Source: Candidatus Zambryskiibacteriota bacterium
GTDB lineage: Bacteria > Patescibacteriota > Minisyncoccia > Phycocordibacterales > Zambryskibacteraceae
DNA length: 38,471 nucleotides
Direction: 5' to 3'
Assembly: GCA_009691335.1 (NCBI GenBank)
Contig: SICR01000004.1
Span: forward strand, 1-38,471
Shown here: positions 6,797 to 14,861 of the stretch, in pieces
How the letters are laid out: every line of letters starts with the position of its first letter
Position numbering within the stretch: the stretch's first letter is position 1
The notes under the pieces: model-generated
Database searches by the model: none
Told to the model about the DNA's origin: nothing
What the model saw: only the letters and a program-made list of their open reading frames with translations
Position numbers and translations under genes: made by a program

Positions 6797-8761
6797 TTAC
6801 GGGAAGGAAACGTCAGCTGTCCTCCAGTCAGTGAGACCAGCCATGAAGGTGGTGGTCTGAGAAGAACCAGTCGTAGCGTTGAACCAAGTAATACCTTCTA
6901 AGCCTACAGAGTAGACGCTGCCAGTCGTTAGAGTTACACCGCCTACAGTTCTACCTATAATCAGGAAGGTAACAGGGACAGTAACTTCAGCACCATCTGC
7001 AAGGTCACAAGTATTCGTTCCGTTCGCGCCACAACCATTTGGGATGGTATACGCAGTTGAGGTTGCGCCAGCTGAGATCAGAGCATCGTAGGAACCGTTT
7101 CGGTAGACCTTGAACGAAGCTGTGGAGCTTGCGAACAAAGGTGTACTAGAAGCAGCGCTACCAAGCGAGAGTACTCCACCAACTGCCTTGATCTTAATGT
7201 TGAACGTAGCAGTCAAAGTAGAGGTAGATACGTTAGTCGTAACTCCGTTGTTTTGGGGAGTGGCAGGTCCAACAATCGACTTGGAAACCAAAGTGACCTG
7301 AGGACCAACCTTTCGGATGGTCAGAGTCTTGCCTTGTGCAGTGCCAGATTCAGTAATAGCTGTGCCAGCAGAATTCTCTGCTGTTACGTCAGCAGTATCG
7401 ATGTCAGCTGCATAAGTATCAGAAGCCAATTGCGCAGTTCTAACGTCAACCTTAACAGACAAGGTCTTGGTAGTGTCCCTAGGGATCACATAGTCAATGT
7501 CAGCGAAGGTCGCACCAGAAACAGTAGCAGAAGTACCAGCTACAGAAGCTGAACCTATGAGAGTAGAACCATCGTAGAGGTAAGCAACAGTAGTGGTAGC
7601 CACGTTTGTAGTAGCAGGGGTAGCGTTGTTCGTACGAACGAGGTCAACCACGAGATCGGTAAGAGTAACGTTGTCTTTCTCTGCCTTGAAATCAACTTTC
7701 ACGAGCTCGAGAAGATCACAGTCGTTAGTGTCTGTACCAGACTTACAGATAACCTGGTTTGTCTCTGGGCTAGCTGAATTGAGAGAAACAGCAAGAGTAG
7801 CGGAATCTACGAGGTCAGCCGCAGAGGTAAACTCGCGGGAGAAAGCTGTAGAAGGGCCGTACTCATTCACACCAACACCGTCTATGCCACGAAGGCCGTT
7901 AGCCGGAATACCGAGTGACCAGCTGTCGTTGTCGTAAGCTGAGTCCCAAGAAGCCTTAGCATCAAGAGCGATGTAAAGAACCTTGGTGCTGTTAGCAGGA
8001 ACAACGTAACCGAAGCCAGAGAGGGTAATGAAGTAATCAGAACCATCCTTAACTACAGTAGTGCTGTTGAGATCTGCAGATGCAAGTACGGTAGAACCGT
8101 CCATGACGTAGATCTTGGAAGCAATCTTGGTGTAGGTCAGGTTGTCGCCTGTGTTGGTAACAGAGTCAAGGTCAATCTTGATTCTCTCAACCTTGATGTC
8201 AGAAGCCTTAGCTTCAAGCTTGAGACCAAGAATCTGCTTCTTTTGCTCACCTTCATAGAGCTTTGTTCCAGCTGCTGGAGAAGGATTGACAGAAACAGCA
8301 ATGGTGCCTTCAACTCCAGGAGTACTGATACCAACTGTTGAGACGGGAGCAGTAACTGCAGGAGCAGAAGCATTGTACTTAGCTCGAGAAAGAGGACCGA
8401 AGTAACCAGTGGCTGAAACGCCATTGGCTGCCTGCCATTTCTGAACTGCGGACTTAGTAAGAGAACCGAAGTAACCAGTAGCTACACCTGCTGGCATGAC
8501 GAGGTGACCCTGTGCTACAAGTGCGCCCTGAAGAGCGGATACTTGTGCGCCAGAGCTACCGACAGTCAAGTCAGAAGTGACTGCAGCGCTGGTAGACACA
8601 GCTGAACTACCCTGAAGGGCAGCGAGTTGTGCCATAAGTGCATTGACCTGAGCCTGAAGTTCAGCAACAGTCACAGCGCCTGCCATTGGTACAAAAGCAC
8701 CAAAGGCAACGGTTGCGCCTACTGCGATTCCAGCGATCTTTGCGATTTTCATTTTTAACAT
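6797..8761 (-). CDS. S-layer-like surface protein with peptidoglycan-binding domain
   Basis: A protein of 654 residues. Residues 1-29 form a signal peptide (core AVGATVAFGAFVPMAGAV). Residues 30-52 are a short Ala/Leu/Gln coiled coil. Residues about 63-128 are a peptidoglycan-binding fold (PG_binding_1 type) with VSALQGALVAQGHL and two GYFG repeats (ATGYFGSLTKSAV, ATGYFGPLSRAKY). The rest is a long Thr/Ser/Ala/Val-rich beta region with Ig-like character, typical of secreted surface layers. Only two cysteine pairs are visible (CKSGTDTNDC and CGANGTNTC), plausible disulfides. Codon use is strongly regular, which suggests high expression. The gene has its own long leader and terminator. An in-frame ATG at 8752 (MKIAKIAG) is an equally possible start. 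S-layer function is inference. Confidence 0.85.
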   Translation of the reverse strand: MLKMKIAKIAGIAVGATVAFGAFVPMAGAVTVAELQAQVNALMAQLAALQGSSAVSTSAAVTSDLTVGSSGAQVSALQGALVAQGHLVMPAGVATGYFGSLTKSAVQKWQAANGVSATGYFGPLSRAKYNASAPAVTAPVSTVGISTPGVEGTIAVSVNPSPAAGTKLYEGEQKKQILGLKLEAKASDIKVERIKIDLDSVTNTGDNLTYTKIASKIYVMDGSTVLASADLNSTTVVKDGSDYFITLSGFGYVVPANSTKVLYIALDAKASWDSAYDNDSWSLGIPANGLRGIDGVGVNEYGPSTAFSREFTSAADLVDSATLAVSLNSASPETNQVICKSGTDTNDCDLLELVKVDFKAEKDNVTLTDLVVDLVRTNNATPATTNVATTTVAYLYDGSTLIGSASVAGTSATVSGATFADIDYVIPRDTTKTLSVKVDVRTAQLASDTYAADIDTADVTAENSAGTAITESGTAQGKTLTIRKVGPQVTLVSKSIVGPATPQNNGVTTNVSTSTLTATFNIKIKAVGGVLSLGSAASSTPLFASSTASFKVYRNGSYDALISAGATSTAYTIPNGCGANGTNTCDLADGAEVTVPVTFLIIGRTVGGVTLTTGSVYSVGLEGITWFNATTGSSQTTTFMAGLTDWRTADVSFP

Positions 8762-8823
8762 TTTGTAATTTTATTTCTAATGCGCTTACGAGAGCCCTAT
8801 TAATTAATTTCTAAATTGTGGGC

Positions 8824-8907
8824 CCCGCTTGCGGGTACTAATTTGCCAGTAACGGTTGTGCCTTCACCGGCAAGCCCCATGAGATGCCGAAAAGCTATCT
8901 CATGGGG
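8824..8907 (-). promoter_or_regulatory. Structured 5' leader of the S-layer-like gene
   Basis: Three hairpins follow one another in the RNA. The first is an 11-bp stem, CCCCATGAGAT with its complement (8875-8907). The second is an 8-bp stem, TTGCCGGT with ACTGGCAA using one G-U pair (8843-8873). The third is a tight CCCGC-AA-GCGGG hairpin (8824-8835). With a start of transcription near 8925, the leader is about 165 nt. Stem-rich leaders of abundant surface proteins often stabilise mRNA. A regulatory switch is possible but unproven. Confidence 0.6.
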
Positions 8908-8931
8908 ACATCTACTAATGCACACTCATAA

Positions 8932-8937
8932 ATTATA
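8932..8937 (-). promoter_or_regulatory. -10 box of the S-layer-like gene
   Basis: A perfect TATAAT on the minus strand lies upstream of the three-hairpin leader. The -35 region is poor (no TTGACA-like hexamer at 16-18 bp). Nothing else coding is seen between 8762 and 9033. Confidence 0.5.
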
Positions 8938-9033
8938 ACGATATTCCGCCAAAGTACCTAAAAGTACTGTGGATAACACCATTTTAGCCTTTCTATCTAA
9001 TTATGCAAGTCTAGGCTAGGTTGTAAGCAAAGG

Positions 9034-9675
9034 TTAGATACTTCCTGCGAGGCAATACCTACTCCAGCGTTTTTCCCCTATTTTCCTAAGGATTCCGTCC
9101 GCCACCATAGCTAGAAGTTCTCTTTGGATAGTCTTCTCACTACACCCGGTTACAAGTGGGGCAATGTCCTTTATCATTATCTCTCTTTTACGCTTAAGGA
9201 GGCCAATAATGGCACCTTGACGACTATTCTTCTTGACAGAGACAACTCCAAACTCCTTCAATGGCTTATTAAGTGCCACTGCTCTTACCTCATGCTTAAC
9301 CACTCCTTGCTCTCTCATTACATTTTTGTCCTTTATTGTTCCAGTCATATTTTGTGGAGGCAATATTCTTTCCCCACTAGGCACTTCGTGAAAAAACATT
9401 TGATACAAAGGGTTTTCTACTTCTTTCCCAAGTTTAGATAACTCGGCAACCAAGATGCTGTGATTATCCTCGGAGATAAGATTAGTATTTTTAGCTATAG
9501 TAAAAAGGGAGAGTATTTCTTTGGATATATTAAATTTGTCTTTTACCATATCTCCTGCCAAATCTAGAGCCAAAGTTCTCAATCTCCACTTTAATGGCTC
9601 TCTATCATCAAAAAAACTGGTAACAAAATACATAGCAGATGAGATTCTTTGTGTTTTTGTAAAAATATCAGACAT
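9034..9675 (-). CDS. Hypothetical protein with C-terminal winged-helix domain
   Basis: The product has 213 residues. The N-terminal 90 residues are helical (MSDIFTKTQRISSAMYFVTSF) without a recognised family. Residues about 150-210 resemble a DeoR/MarR-like winged helix: RQGAIIGLLKRKREIMIKDI, then SEKTIQRELLAMVADGIL and a basic wing RKIGEKRWSRY. It probably binds DNA. It is divergent from ftsK, so it could regulate ftsK or itself. The start is supported by a TATAAA box 8 bp upstream (9684-9689). Target and ligand are unknown. Confidence 0.75.
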   Translation of the reverse strand: MSDIFTKTQRISSAMYFVTSFFDDREPLKWRLRTLALDLAGDMVKDKFNISKEILSLFTIAKNTNLISEDNHSILVAELSKLGKEVENPLYQMFFHEVPSGERILPPQNMTGTIKDKNVMREQGVVKHEVRAVALNKPLKEFGVVSVKKNSRQGAIIGLLKRKREIMIKDIAPLVTGCSEKTIQRELLAMVADGILRKIGEKRWSRYCLAGSI

Positions 9676-9683
9676 TTTCTAAA

Positions 9684-9689
9684 TTTATA
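9684..9689 (-). promoter_or_regulatory. -10 box 8 bp before the winged-helix gene
   Basis: TATAAA on the minus strand lies 8 bp from the ATG at 9675, so the mRNA is probably leaderless or nearly so. No Shine-Dalgarno sequence is present. The rest of 9676-9864, between two divergent genes, shows no other clear element. Confidence 0.45.
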
Positions 9690-9864
9690 TGTCTCTTATC
9701 TGTCCTTTATATTCTATCTTTTGTCCCTTAAACTAAGTAAGTCCATTATGTTACTAATGGACAAATTTTACAACCACAGACTAGTGTATTGCACTAATCC
9801 GAATCTACAACCTGACTACGAGGTAGCGGTAGCTCGTGATATGATTGACAAGAAATATTTTAAA

Positions 9865-12048
9865 ATGGCACGCAAAAAGAAGGGGGAATACAGTGATGGC
9901 GAGATGTCTAAATTTCTTACTTTTAGACTGACCTCTCGAGAGACTTTCAACACTATTTTGGGTATCTTTTCTGTTGTGATTTCGGCCTTCTTGTTGTTGG
10001 CAGCTTTCGAGGCAGCTGGGCGCGTAGGCTCTGTCTCATACGAGCTCCTCTCTACTCTCTTCGGCATCGGCTATTACCTGATGCCGGGAGTTTCCCTTCT
10101 CTTGGGTATATCCCTACTCCACGAACGTGAACGTGAATTCGCCATTCCACAGATATTCGGCTCTTCGCTTCTCTTCCTTTCGGCATTAGGTTTGGTAGAT
10201 TTAGTTTCTACTAAGGGGGGCGTAGTTGGAGAACTTATATCTAATCCTTTGGTCGGACTTTTCGACATTTATGTGACTGCCTTATTCTTGGTAGCCTTAA
10301 TGATTATAGGAGTGCTTGTCATCTTTGACATCCCGTTGAGGCTAAACCTTATAGGCTGGTTTAAGCAACTATTTTCAAAAGAAGCTGACTTTGAAGAACA
10401 GAGCGCGCTCGAAGTTGCCGCCATAGAGAAGGCTATAGAAGAAGTTGAAAGAGTAGAACCTAGAGACAAGACTACTGAAGCTCTAGCATACAAATCTAAA
10501 AAATCCGAAAGCGAAGGATTTGTGCCGATGATAACGCGCAAGAGTGGTAAGGTGTGGGCTCCACCGCCCTTGGCACTTCTAGAGAGAGATAGCGGTAAGC
10601 CCGGAGTGGGGGACATCAAGGCCAATGCCAATATTATAAAGAGAACTCTTTTGAACTTCGGCATCATGGTTGAGATGGATGAAATATCTATCGGCCCATC
10701 AGTAACCCGCTACGCGTTGAAGCCGGCTGAAGGCGTCAAACTTTCAAAGATTCTAGGCCTCCAAAACAATCTTGAGCTAGCTCTCGCGGCGCACCCTGTG
10801 CGTATCGAAGCGCCCATCCCGGGGAAGTCCCTTGTCGGTATAGAGATTCCAAACACGGCCAAGTCCACTATTGGACTTGGTTCCCTCATCTCCGAAAGTG
10901 AGTACACCAAATCCGACAAGCCTCTCCTCATAGCACTTGGTAAGGACATCACAGGTCATTCCATCTTCGACAATATTTCTAAGATGCCACACCTGCTCAT
11001 CGCTGGCGCGACCGGTTCCGGTAAATCCGTCACCATACACGCCATTATTAATTCCCTTCTATACAGAAATCCTCCGGAAAATCTGAAATTTATCATGATA
11101 GACCCGAAGCGTGTAGAACTCACTCTATACAACGGTATCCCTCATCTACTCACACCTGTTATTACCGACCCCAAGAAAGCTATCATGTCATTGAAGTGGC
11201 TAGCCAAGGAAATGGAGCGTCGTTACGACATTCTAGAGAAAGCCAGCGTGCGCGATGTAAGTTCGTACCACAAAAATGTTTTCTCTCCTACCCTAGACAA
11301 GAAGAAGGAGGGTGAAGAACTCCCAGACGCCATGCCTTATATACTAGTGGTCATCGATGAGCTTGCTGACCTTATGCAAAGCTACCCCAGAGAGCTTGAA
11401 TCGGCTATCGTACGCTTGGCCCAGATGAGTCGTGCCGTAGGTATACACCTCATACTTTCAACACAAAGGCCGTCGGTGAATGTCATTACCGGCCTGATTA
11501 AAGCCAATATCCCCTCTCGCGTCGCTCTGCAAGTCGTCTCACAAATCGATTCACGCACCATCCTTGACTCCCCCGGTGCGGAAAAACTTCTTGGCGCGGG
11601 CGACATGCTCTTCCAATCTGGAGAAATGAGCAAGCCTATACGTATCCAATCCGCCTTTATCCGCGAAGCCGAGGTCAAGGCCGTAGTTAAACATCTAAAG
11701 GATTCTTATGCCGATGAACTACGTGATGAGATAAACTTCACTGCCAACAATACAAGCAACGCCATCTTTTCTACAAGTCTTGAGAATGACGAATTTGATG
11801 GAGATGATGATGACCTTTATGAGGAAGCTCGCGAAACTATTGTCCACGCCGGCAAAGCTTCCACATCATATCTCCAAAGGAAGCTCCGCATTGGTTACGC
11901 GCGCGCCGCGCGACTTATGGACATGCTCGAGGAACGCGGCGTAATCTCCGCTGGTGACGGAGCCAAACCTCGTGAAGTGATTGGGGTAGAAGTAAGAAGT
12001 ACGGAGTACGAAGTGGGTGGGGACAATGCAGAAAAAGAAAGTTTATGA
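9865..12048 (+). CDS. ftsK: DNA translocase FtsK/SpoIIIE
   Basis: An ATP-driven DNA pump at the division septum that moves chromosome ends apart and assists dimer resolution. The start at 9865 (MARKKKGEYSDGEM) gives 727 residues. Upstream in-frame ATGs would add a poorly compatible extension. About four membrane spans lie in residues 30-170, and a charged linker follows. The RecA-like motor has Walker A GATGSGKS (about 381-388), MIDPKRVEL, and Walker B ILVVIDELADLM (about 490-501). The C-terminal winged-helix gamma domain (about 650-710, TSYLQRKLRIGYARAARLMD) reads orientation sequences. The gene overlaps the next one by ATGA. Confidence 0.95.
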   Translation: MARKKKGEYSDGEMSKFLTFRLTSRETFNTILGIFSVVISAFLLLAAFEAAGRVGSVSYELLSTLFGIGYYLMPGVSLLLGISLLHEREREFAIPQIFGSSLLFLSALGLVDLVSTKGGVVGELISNPLVGLFDIYVTALFLVALMIIGVLVIFDIPLRLNLIGWFKQLFSKEADFEEQSALEVAAIEKAIEEVERVEPRDKTTEALAYKSKKSESEGFVPMITRKSGKVWAPPPLALLERDSGKPGVGDIKANANIIKRTLLNFGIMVEMDEISIGPSVTRYALKPAEGVKLSKILGLQNNLELALAAHPVRIEAPIPGKSLVGIEIPNTAKSTIGLGSLISESEYTKSDKPLLIALGKDITGHSIFDNISKMPHLLIAGATGSGKSVTIHAIINSLLYRNPPENLKFIMIDPKRVELTLYNGIPHLLTPVITDPKKAIMSLKWLAKEMERRYDILEKASVRDVSSYHKNVFSPTLDKKKEGEELPDAMPYILVVIDELADLMQSYPRELESAIVRLAQMSRAVGIHLILSTQRPSVNVITGLIKANIPSRVALQVVSQIDSRTILDSPGAEKLLGAGDMLFQSGEMSKPIRIQSAFIREAEVKAVVKHLKDSYADELRDEINFTANNTSNAIFSTSLENDEFDGDDDDLYEEARETIVHAGKASTSYLQRKLRIGYARAARLMDMLEERGVISAGDGAKPREVIGVEVRSTEYEVGGDNAEKESL

Positions 12049-12389
12049 AGATAATAGATGTTAGACCAAAGCATGTCATATTAACTGCTTTCTTCTTTCT
12101 CCTTACTGCCTACTCCTTATATCAAGCCCGCTTCCTCATATTGGGCCCGCTGGTCTGGATTGATGCCCCCCAAGATGGTGCTACCGTCTTGGGCTCTACT
12201 GTCACCATAAGCGGTCGCGCCAAGAATATTGCTTGGATGAGCCTCAATGACCGACAAATCTTTACAGACGAGAACGGTCTCTGGGATGAAAAATTGATAG
12301 TGGCCCAAGGACTCAGTATAATGACCGTCAAAGTCCGAGATCGCTTCGGGCATGAGACACAAAGAAGTGTTCGAGTAATATCAAATTAA
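12045..12389 (+). CDS. Membrane-anchored Ig-like domain protein
   Basis: The product has 114 residues. A single N-terminal membrane segment (about 10-33, [20 protein letters not shown]) is followed by one extracytoplasmic beta domain (about 38-114: [40 protein letters not shown]) resembling the bacterial Ig-like or glucodextranase-B-like module. The start overlaps the ftsK stop (ATGA) and recA follows after 4 bp, so it lies inside the ftsK-recA operon. A role in the divisome or envelope is inference from its neighbours. Confidence 0.85.
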   Translation: MKIIDVRPKHVILTAFFFLLTAYSLYQARFLILGPLVWIDAPQDGATVLGSTVTISGRAKNIAWMSLNDRQIFTDENGLWDEKLIVAQGLSIMTVKVRDRFGHETQRSVRVISN

Positions 12390-12393
12390 CACC

Positions 12394-13407
12394 ATGACCA
12401 AAACATCAAAGACAGAGAGCAAAGAAGCAGATAGGAAAAATATCGACGATACACTTGATGCTATTCGCACAAAGTTCGGCGAAGATTCAATAATGAAACT
12501 GGGTGATAAGCCGAGAGTTGGCGTAGATGCTATCTCCACCGGCTCGATCGGACTTGACGCGGCACTCGGCGTCGGAGGACTCCCTCGCGGACGCATTATA
12601 GAAATCTTCGGTCCGGAATCTTCCGGCAAGACTACTCTTTCGCTGCATTGCATCGCCGAGGCTCAAAAGCTCAGTGGCATTTGCGCCTTCATAGACGCTG
12701 AACACGCCATGGACCCGGAGTACGCCAAGCGCTTAGGTGTCAAGATTGATGAATTGCTAATTTCCCAGCCGGACACAGGTGAGCAGGCGCTCGAGATCGT
12801 GGATTCGCTCGTGCGTTCCGGCAAGCTCGATGTCATCGTCATAGACTCTGTGGCAGCTCTTACCCCCAAGGACGAGATCGAGGGTGACATGGGCGCGTAC
12901 CATGTTGGCAAGCAGGCCAGACTCATGAGCCAAGCCTTGAGAAAGCTCACCGCCATCGTGGCCAAATCCAGGACCATCGTCATTTTCATTAACCAAATCA
13001 GAATGCAGATCGGAGTGATGTTCGGTAATCCAGAAACCACTACAGGAGGTAAGGCTCTTAAGTTCTATACTTCCGTACGCCTCGACATACGTCGCATAGC
13101 ACAGATTAAAAAGGGTGATGAAGTAATGGGTGGCCGCACTAGAGTAAAGGTGGTCAAGAATAAAGTCGCCGCACCATTCAAACAAACTGAGTTTGATCTC
13201 ATGTACAACGAAGGCATCTCCCGCGAAGGTGAACTCATCGCTCTTGGAGAGAAATTTGGTCTCGTGCAAAAAACTGGTAGCACATACAAGTTCAATAATG
13301 AAAAGTTGGCTGTAGGCTACGACGCCACGCGCACCTTCTTGCGTGAAAATAAACCTATCTCCACACAACTTCTCAAAGAAATTAGAGCGAAGTTTAAAGA
13401 GGTATAA
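12394..13407 (+). CDS. recA: Recombinase RecA
   Basis: Forms the filament on single-stranded DNA for homologous pairing and DNA repair. 337 residues, near the normal size. Walker A is GPESSGKTT (about 73-81) and Walker B is [12 protein letters not shown]. The loop 1 region reads [20 protein letters not shown], and loop 2 contains [16 protein letters not shown]. The C-terminal region lacks a long acidic tail, ending in basic [10 protein letters not shown]. It is the last gene of the plus-strand ftsK operon and ends at a strong hairpin. Confidence 0.98.
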   Translation: MTKTSKTESKEADRKNIDDTLDAIRTKFGEDSIMKLGDKPRVGVDAISTGSIGLDAALGVGGLPRGRIIEIFGPESSGKTTLSLHCIAEAQKLSGICAFIDAEHAMDPEYAKRLGVKIDELLISQPDTGEQALEIVDSLVRSGKLDVIVIDSVAALTPKDEIEGDMGAYHVGKQARLMSQALRKLTAIVAKSRTIVIFINQIRMQIGVMFGNPETTTGGKALKFYTSVRLDIRRIAQIKKGDEVMGGRTRVKVVKNKVAAPFKQTEFDLMYNEGISREGELIALGEKFGLVQKTGSTYKFNNEKLAVGYDATRTFLRENKPISTQLLKEIRAKFKEV

Positions 13408-13414
13408 AGCAGAA

Positions 13415-13448
13415 AGCCGGTCGAGCATGGCATTCTGCTCGACCGGCT
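13415..13448. terminator. Shared terminator after recA and the small convergent gene
   Basis: AGCCGGTCGAGCA and TGCTCGACCGGCT form a perfect 13-bp stem with an 8-nt loop. It lies 8 bp after the recA stop and overlaps the stop codon of the convergent small gene. In the minus direction it is followed by a T-rich stretch. Confidence 0.8.
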
Positions 13449-13626
13449 AGGTCAATTCCTTATCTTCGTAGAGCAAGAAGAGCCAAACATTCTTACACAC
13501 ACCGGTTGCGCCAGAGACGGTGTGTGAGTGCTTGATCTCGATCTTACCTTTCTTGCTGGAGAGCCACTTGTTTACTCTCTTCTCCATGGGCTCACCAAAT
13601 ATTTCGACAAAAACTTTTAATTTCAC
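13447..13626 (-). CDS. Small hypothetical protein, about 59 residues
   Basis: I do not recognise the family. The GTG at 13626 is preferred because AGGAG lies 6 bp upstream. It gives MKLKVFVEIFGEPMEKRVNK as the N-terminus. The in-frame ATG at 13644 would place the Shine-Dalgarno sequence inside the gene. The protein is small, mixed alpha/beta and basic in the middle (KWLSSKKGKIEIKHSH), with one cysteine. It has its own consensus promoter and shares a terminator with recA. Confidence 0.65.
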   Translation of the reverse strand: MKLKVFVEIFGEPMEKRVNKWLSSKKGKIEIKHSHTVSGATGVCKNVWLFLLYEDKELT

Positions 13627-13644
13627 TGCCGTCTCCTGTTCCAT

Positions 13645-13698
13645 CGCTGGGATGCCATCGCTGGCGGTTGTGAGGATCGCTCCTCGGTGAACTAGCTA
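13645..13698 (-). other. 5' UTR with three GCGA-loop hairpins
   Basis: Between the promoter and the start codon the RNA contains GAGGA-GCGA-TCCTC and then GCCA-GCGA-TGGC and CCA-GCGA-TGG. Each is a short stem closed by the same GNRA tetraloop sequence. The second and third share the direct repeat CCAGCGATGG. A docking or regulatory function is only a guess. Confidence 0.4.
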
Positions 13699-13704
13699 TT
13701 TATA

Positions 13705-13733
13705 ATCATACACCAAAAAGATATATTTGTCAA
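13705..13733 (-). promoter_or_regulatory. Consensus promoter of the small hypothetical gene
   Basis: TTGACA (13733-13728) and TATGAT (13710-13705) are separated by 17 bp on the minus strand, one of the best promoters in the window. Transcription would start near 13698, leaving a 5' UTR of about 72 nt. Confidence 0.75.
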
Positions 13734-13772
13734 GTACATAAAAAGGCTTAATTAAGCTATATTTCTAAAACT

Positions 13773-14357
13773 ATGTTGGACTACAACGAAGTCACGGTAC
13801 ACAAATACATCATTTTCGAAAAGGAGCCGTGGGAAGTTGTCGGCTCGCATGTCTTTAGGAAACAGCAGAGGAAGCCGGTAAATGCTACTAAGTTAAGAAA
13901 TCTTATCACTGGCCGCATCACCGAGGTCTCTTTCCACGTCTCGGACAAGGTCGAGGAAGCTAATATTGGTAAAAAGGAAGTTAAGTATCTTTATACAAAC
14001 AAAGGAGAATTCTGGTTCTGTGATGCCAAAGACCTCTCAAAACGTTTTCAACTTCCGGAAGAAATGATTGGCCCAGGTTCAAAATTTTTAAAGCCTAATA
14101 CTATTGTCGACTCCATGCTCTTTGATGACCCTTTGAATCCAAAAGGGCAAGGTAAAATTATCGGAATCAAGATACCTATCAAGATAGAGCTCAAGGTCGT
14201 TGAGGCTCACAGCACAACTAAGGGTAATACCGCACAGGGTGCGACTAAAATGGTGGTTTTGGAGACTGGGGCAGAAGTACAGGTGCCAATGTTTGTGAAG
14301 GAAGGGGATGTTGTTCGGGTGAATACGGAGACCGGTGAGTATACAGATCGAGTATAA
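13773..14357 (+). CDS. efp: Translation elongation factor P
   Basis: EF-P enters the ribosome E site and helps form difficult peptide bonds at proline runs. At 194 residues it is normal in length, with the KOW-like domain I (1-64), OB domain II (about 65-127) and domain III (about 128-194, ending GDVVRVNTETGEYTDRV). The domain I tip normally reads PGKG with a modified lysine. Here it reads FRKQQRKPVNATKLRNL, so PGKG is absent and a glutamine aligns near the modified position, flanked by Arg/Lys. No obvious modification gene is nearby. The 3' end overlaps a convergent reading frame by 113 bp. Confidence 0.95.
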   Translation: MLDYNEVTVHKYIIFEKEPWEVVGSHVFRKQQRKPVNATKLRNLITGRITEVSFHVSDKVEEANIGKKEVKYLYTNKGEFWFCDAKDLSKRFQLPEEMIGPGSKFLKPNTIVDSMLFDDPLNPKGQGKIIGIKIPIKIELKVVEAHSTTKGNTAQGATKMVVLETGAEVQVPMFVKEGDVVRVNTETGEYTDRV

Positions 14358-14601
14358 ATCCAATTAGGACTCCTATGGCTCCCCAATACGAGAATACAAA
14401 TAGAAGCTCATTCCCCACCCCAACAACTTCTTCACCAAAAATATTGTATATAGCAACAAGAGGCAAGAAAATCGGCACCGCGAAGTAATCTGCGAAACAC
14501 GTACTATCGTCCAAGTTTGAGCAGAAAGCTTTCAACATAGACATCAGGCCGACAATTGCAGGCAGTAACACGACCCCTTTCACAGCATACGGTATACGCA
14601 T
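14245..14601 (-). CDS. Small membrane protein overlapping the end of efp
   Basis: The product has 118 residues. Hydrophobic segments at about 7-25 (VKGVVLLPAIVGLMSML), 40-55 (FAVPIFLPLVAIYNIF) and 66-88 (LLFVFSYWGAIGVLIGFILD) suggest three membrane spans. The last 25 residues are Pro/Ser-rich. The gene starts 12 bp after the rpsR stop, on the same strand, which supports it as the last gene of that operon. Its final third runs antisense through the end of efp, and the Pro-rich tail may simply reflect that overlap. No family recognised. Confidence 0.5.
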   Translation of the reverse strand: MRIPYAVKGVVLLPAIVGLMSMLKAFCSNLDDSTCFADYFAVPIFLPLVAIYNIFGEEVVGVGNELLFVFSYWGAIGVLIGFILDLYTHRSPYSPEQHPLPSQTLAPVLLPQSPKPPF

Positions 14602-14613
14602 GCTTATAGTTTA

Positions 14614-14817
14614 CTACCTGCTAACGTATGGTAAAAGCCCCATGAAGCGAGCACGCTTAATAGCTATGGCGAGAGAACGCTGACTCTTGGAAGGAGCGCT
14701 GGAGCGCTTCTTGGATTGGATACGAGCATGAGGAGTGAGAAACTTCTTAAGAGTATCAATATCCTTGTAGTCGATGTAATCTATTTTATTTTCTTTAAAG
14801 TAATTTTTCATTGTCAT
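14614..14817 (-). CDS. rpsR: 30S ribosomal protein bS18
   Basis: Binds 16S rRNA on the small-subunit platform next to bS6. The 67-residue product has the conserved core DYIDYKDIDTLKKFLTPHAR and the basic SKSQRSLAIAIKRARFMGLL, ending in PYVSR. Size is normal. It follows ssb in the classic rpsF-ssb-rpsR order. The usual neighbour rplI (bL9) does not follow. A second in-frame ATG two codons in (14811, MKNYFKENK) is an alternative start. Confidence 0.96.
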   Translation of the reverse strand: MTMKNYFKENKIDYIDYKDIDTLKKFLTPHARIQSKKRSSAPSKSQRSLAIAIKRARFMGLLPYVSR

Positions 14818-14861
14818 GTTAATGATTTGGCCCCTCGGTGCTCGGGACGTTTTAGCTAAAG

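Noticed and set aside
8137-8424. Leucine-rich minus-strand frame inside the S-layer-like gene
   Set aside because: A different reading frame of the same gene, created by its regular codon use.
9649-9864. N-terminal extension of FtsK starting at 9649
   Set aside because: It overlaps the divergent winged-helix gene and its promoter and does not look like an FtsK N-terminus. The start at 9865 fits the family.
12757-13428. Long minus-strand frame opposite recA
   Set aside because: A mirror frame of highly constrained recA codons, without start signals or a family.
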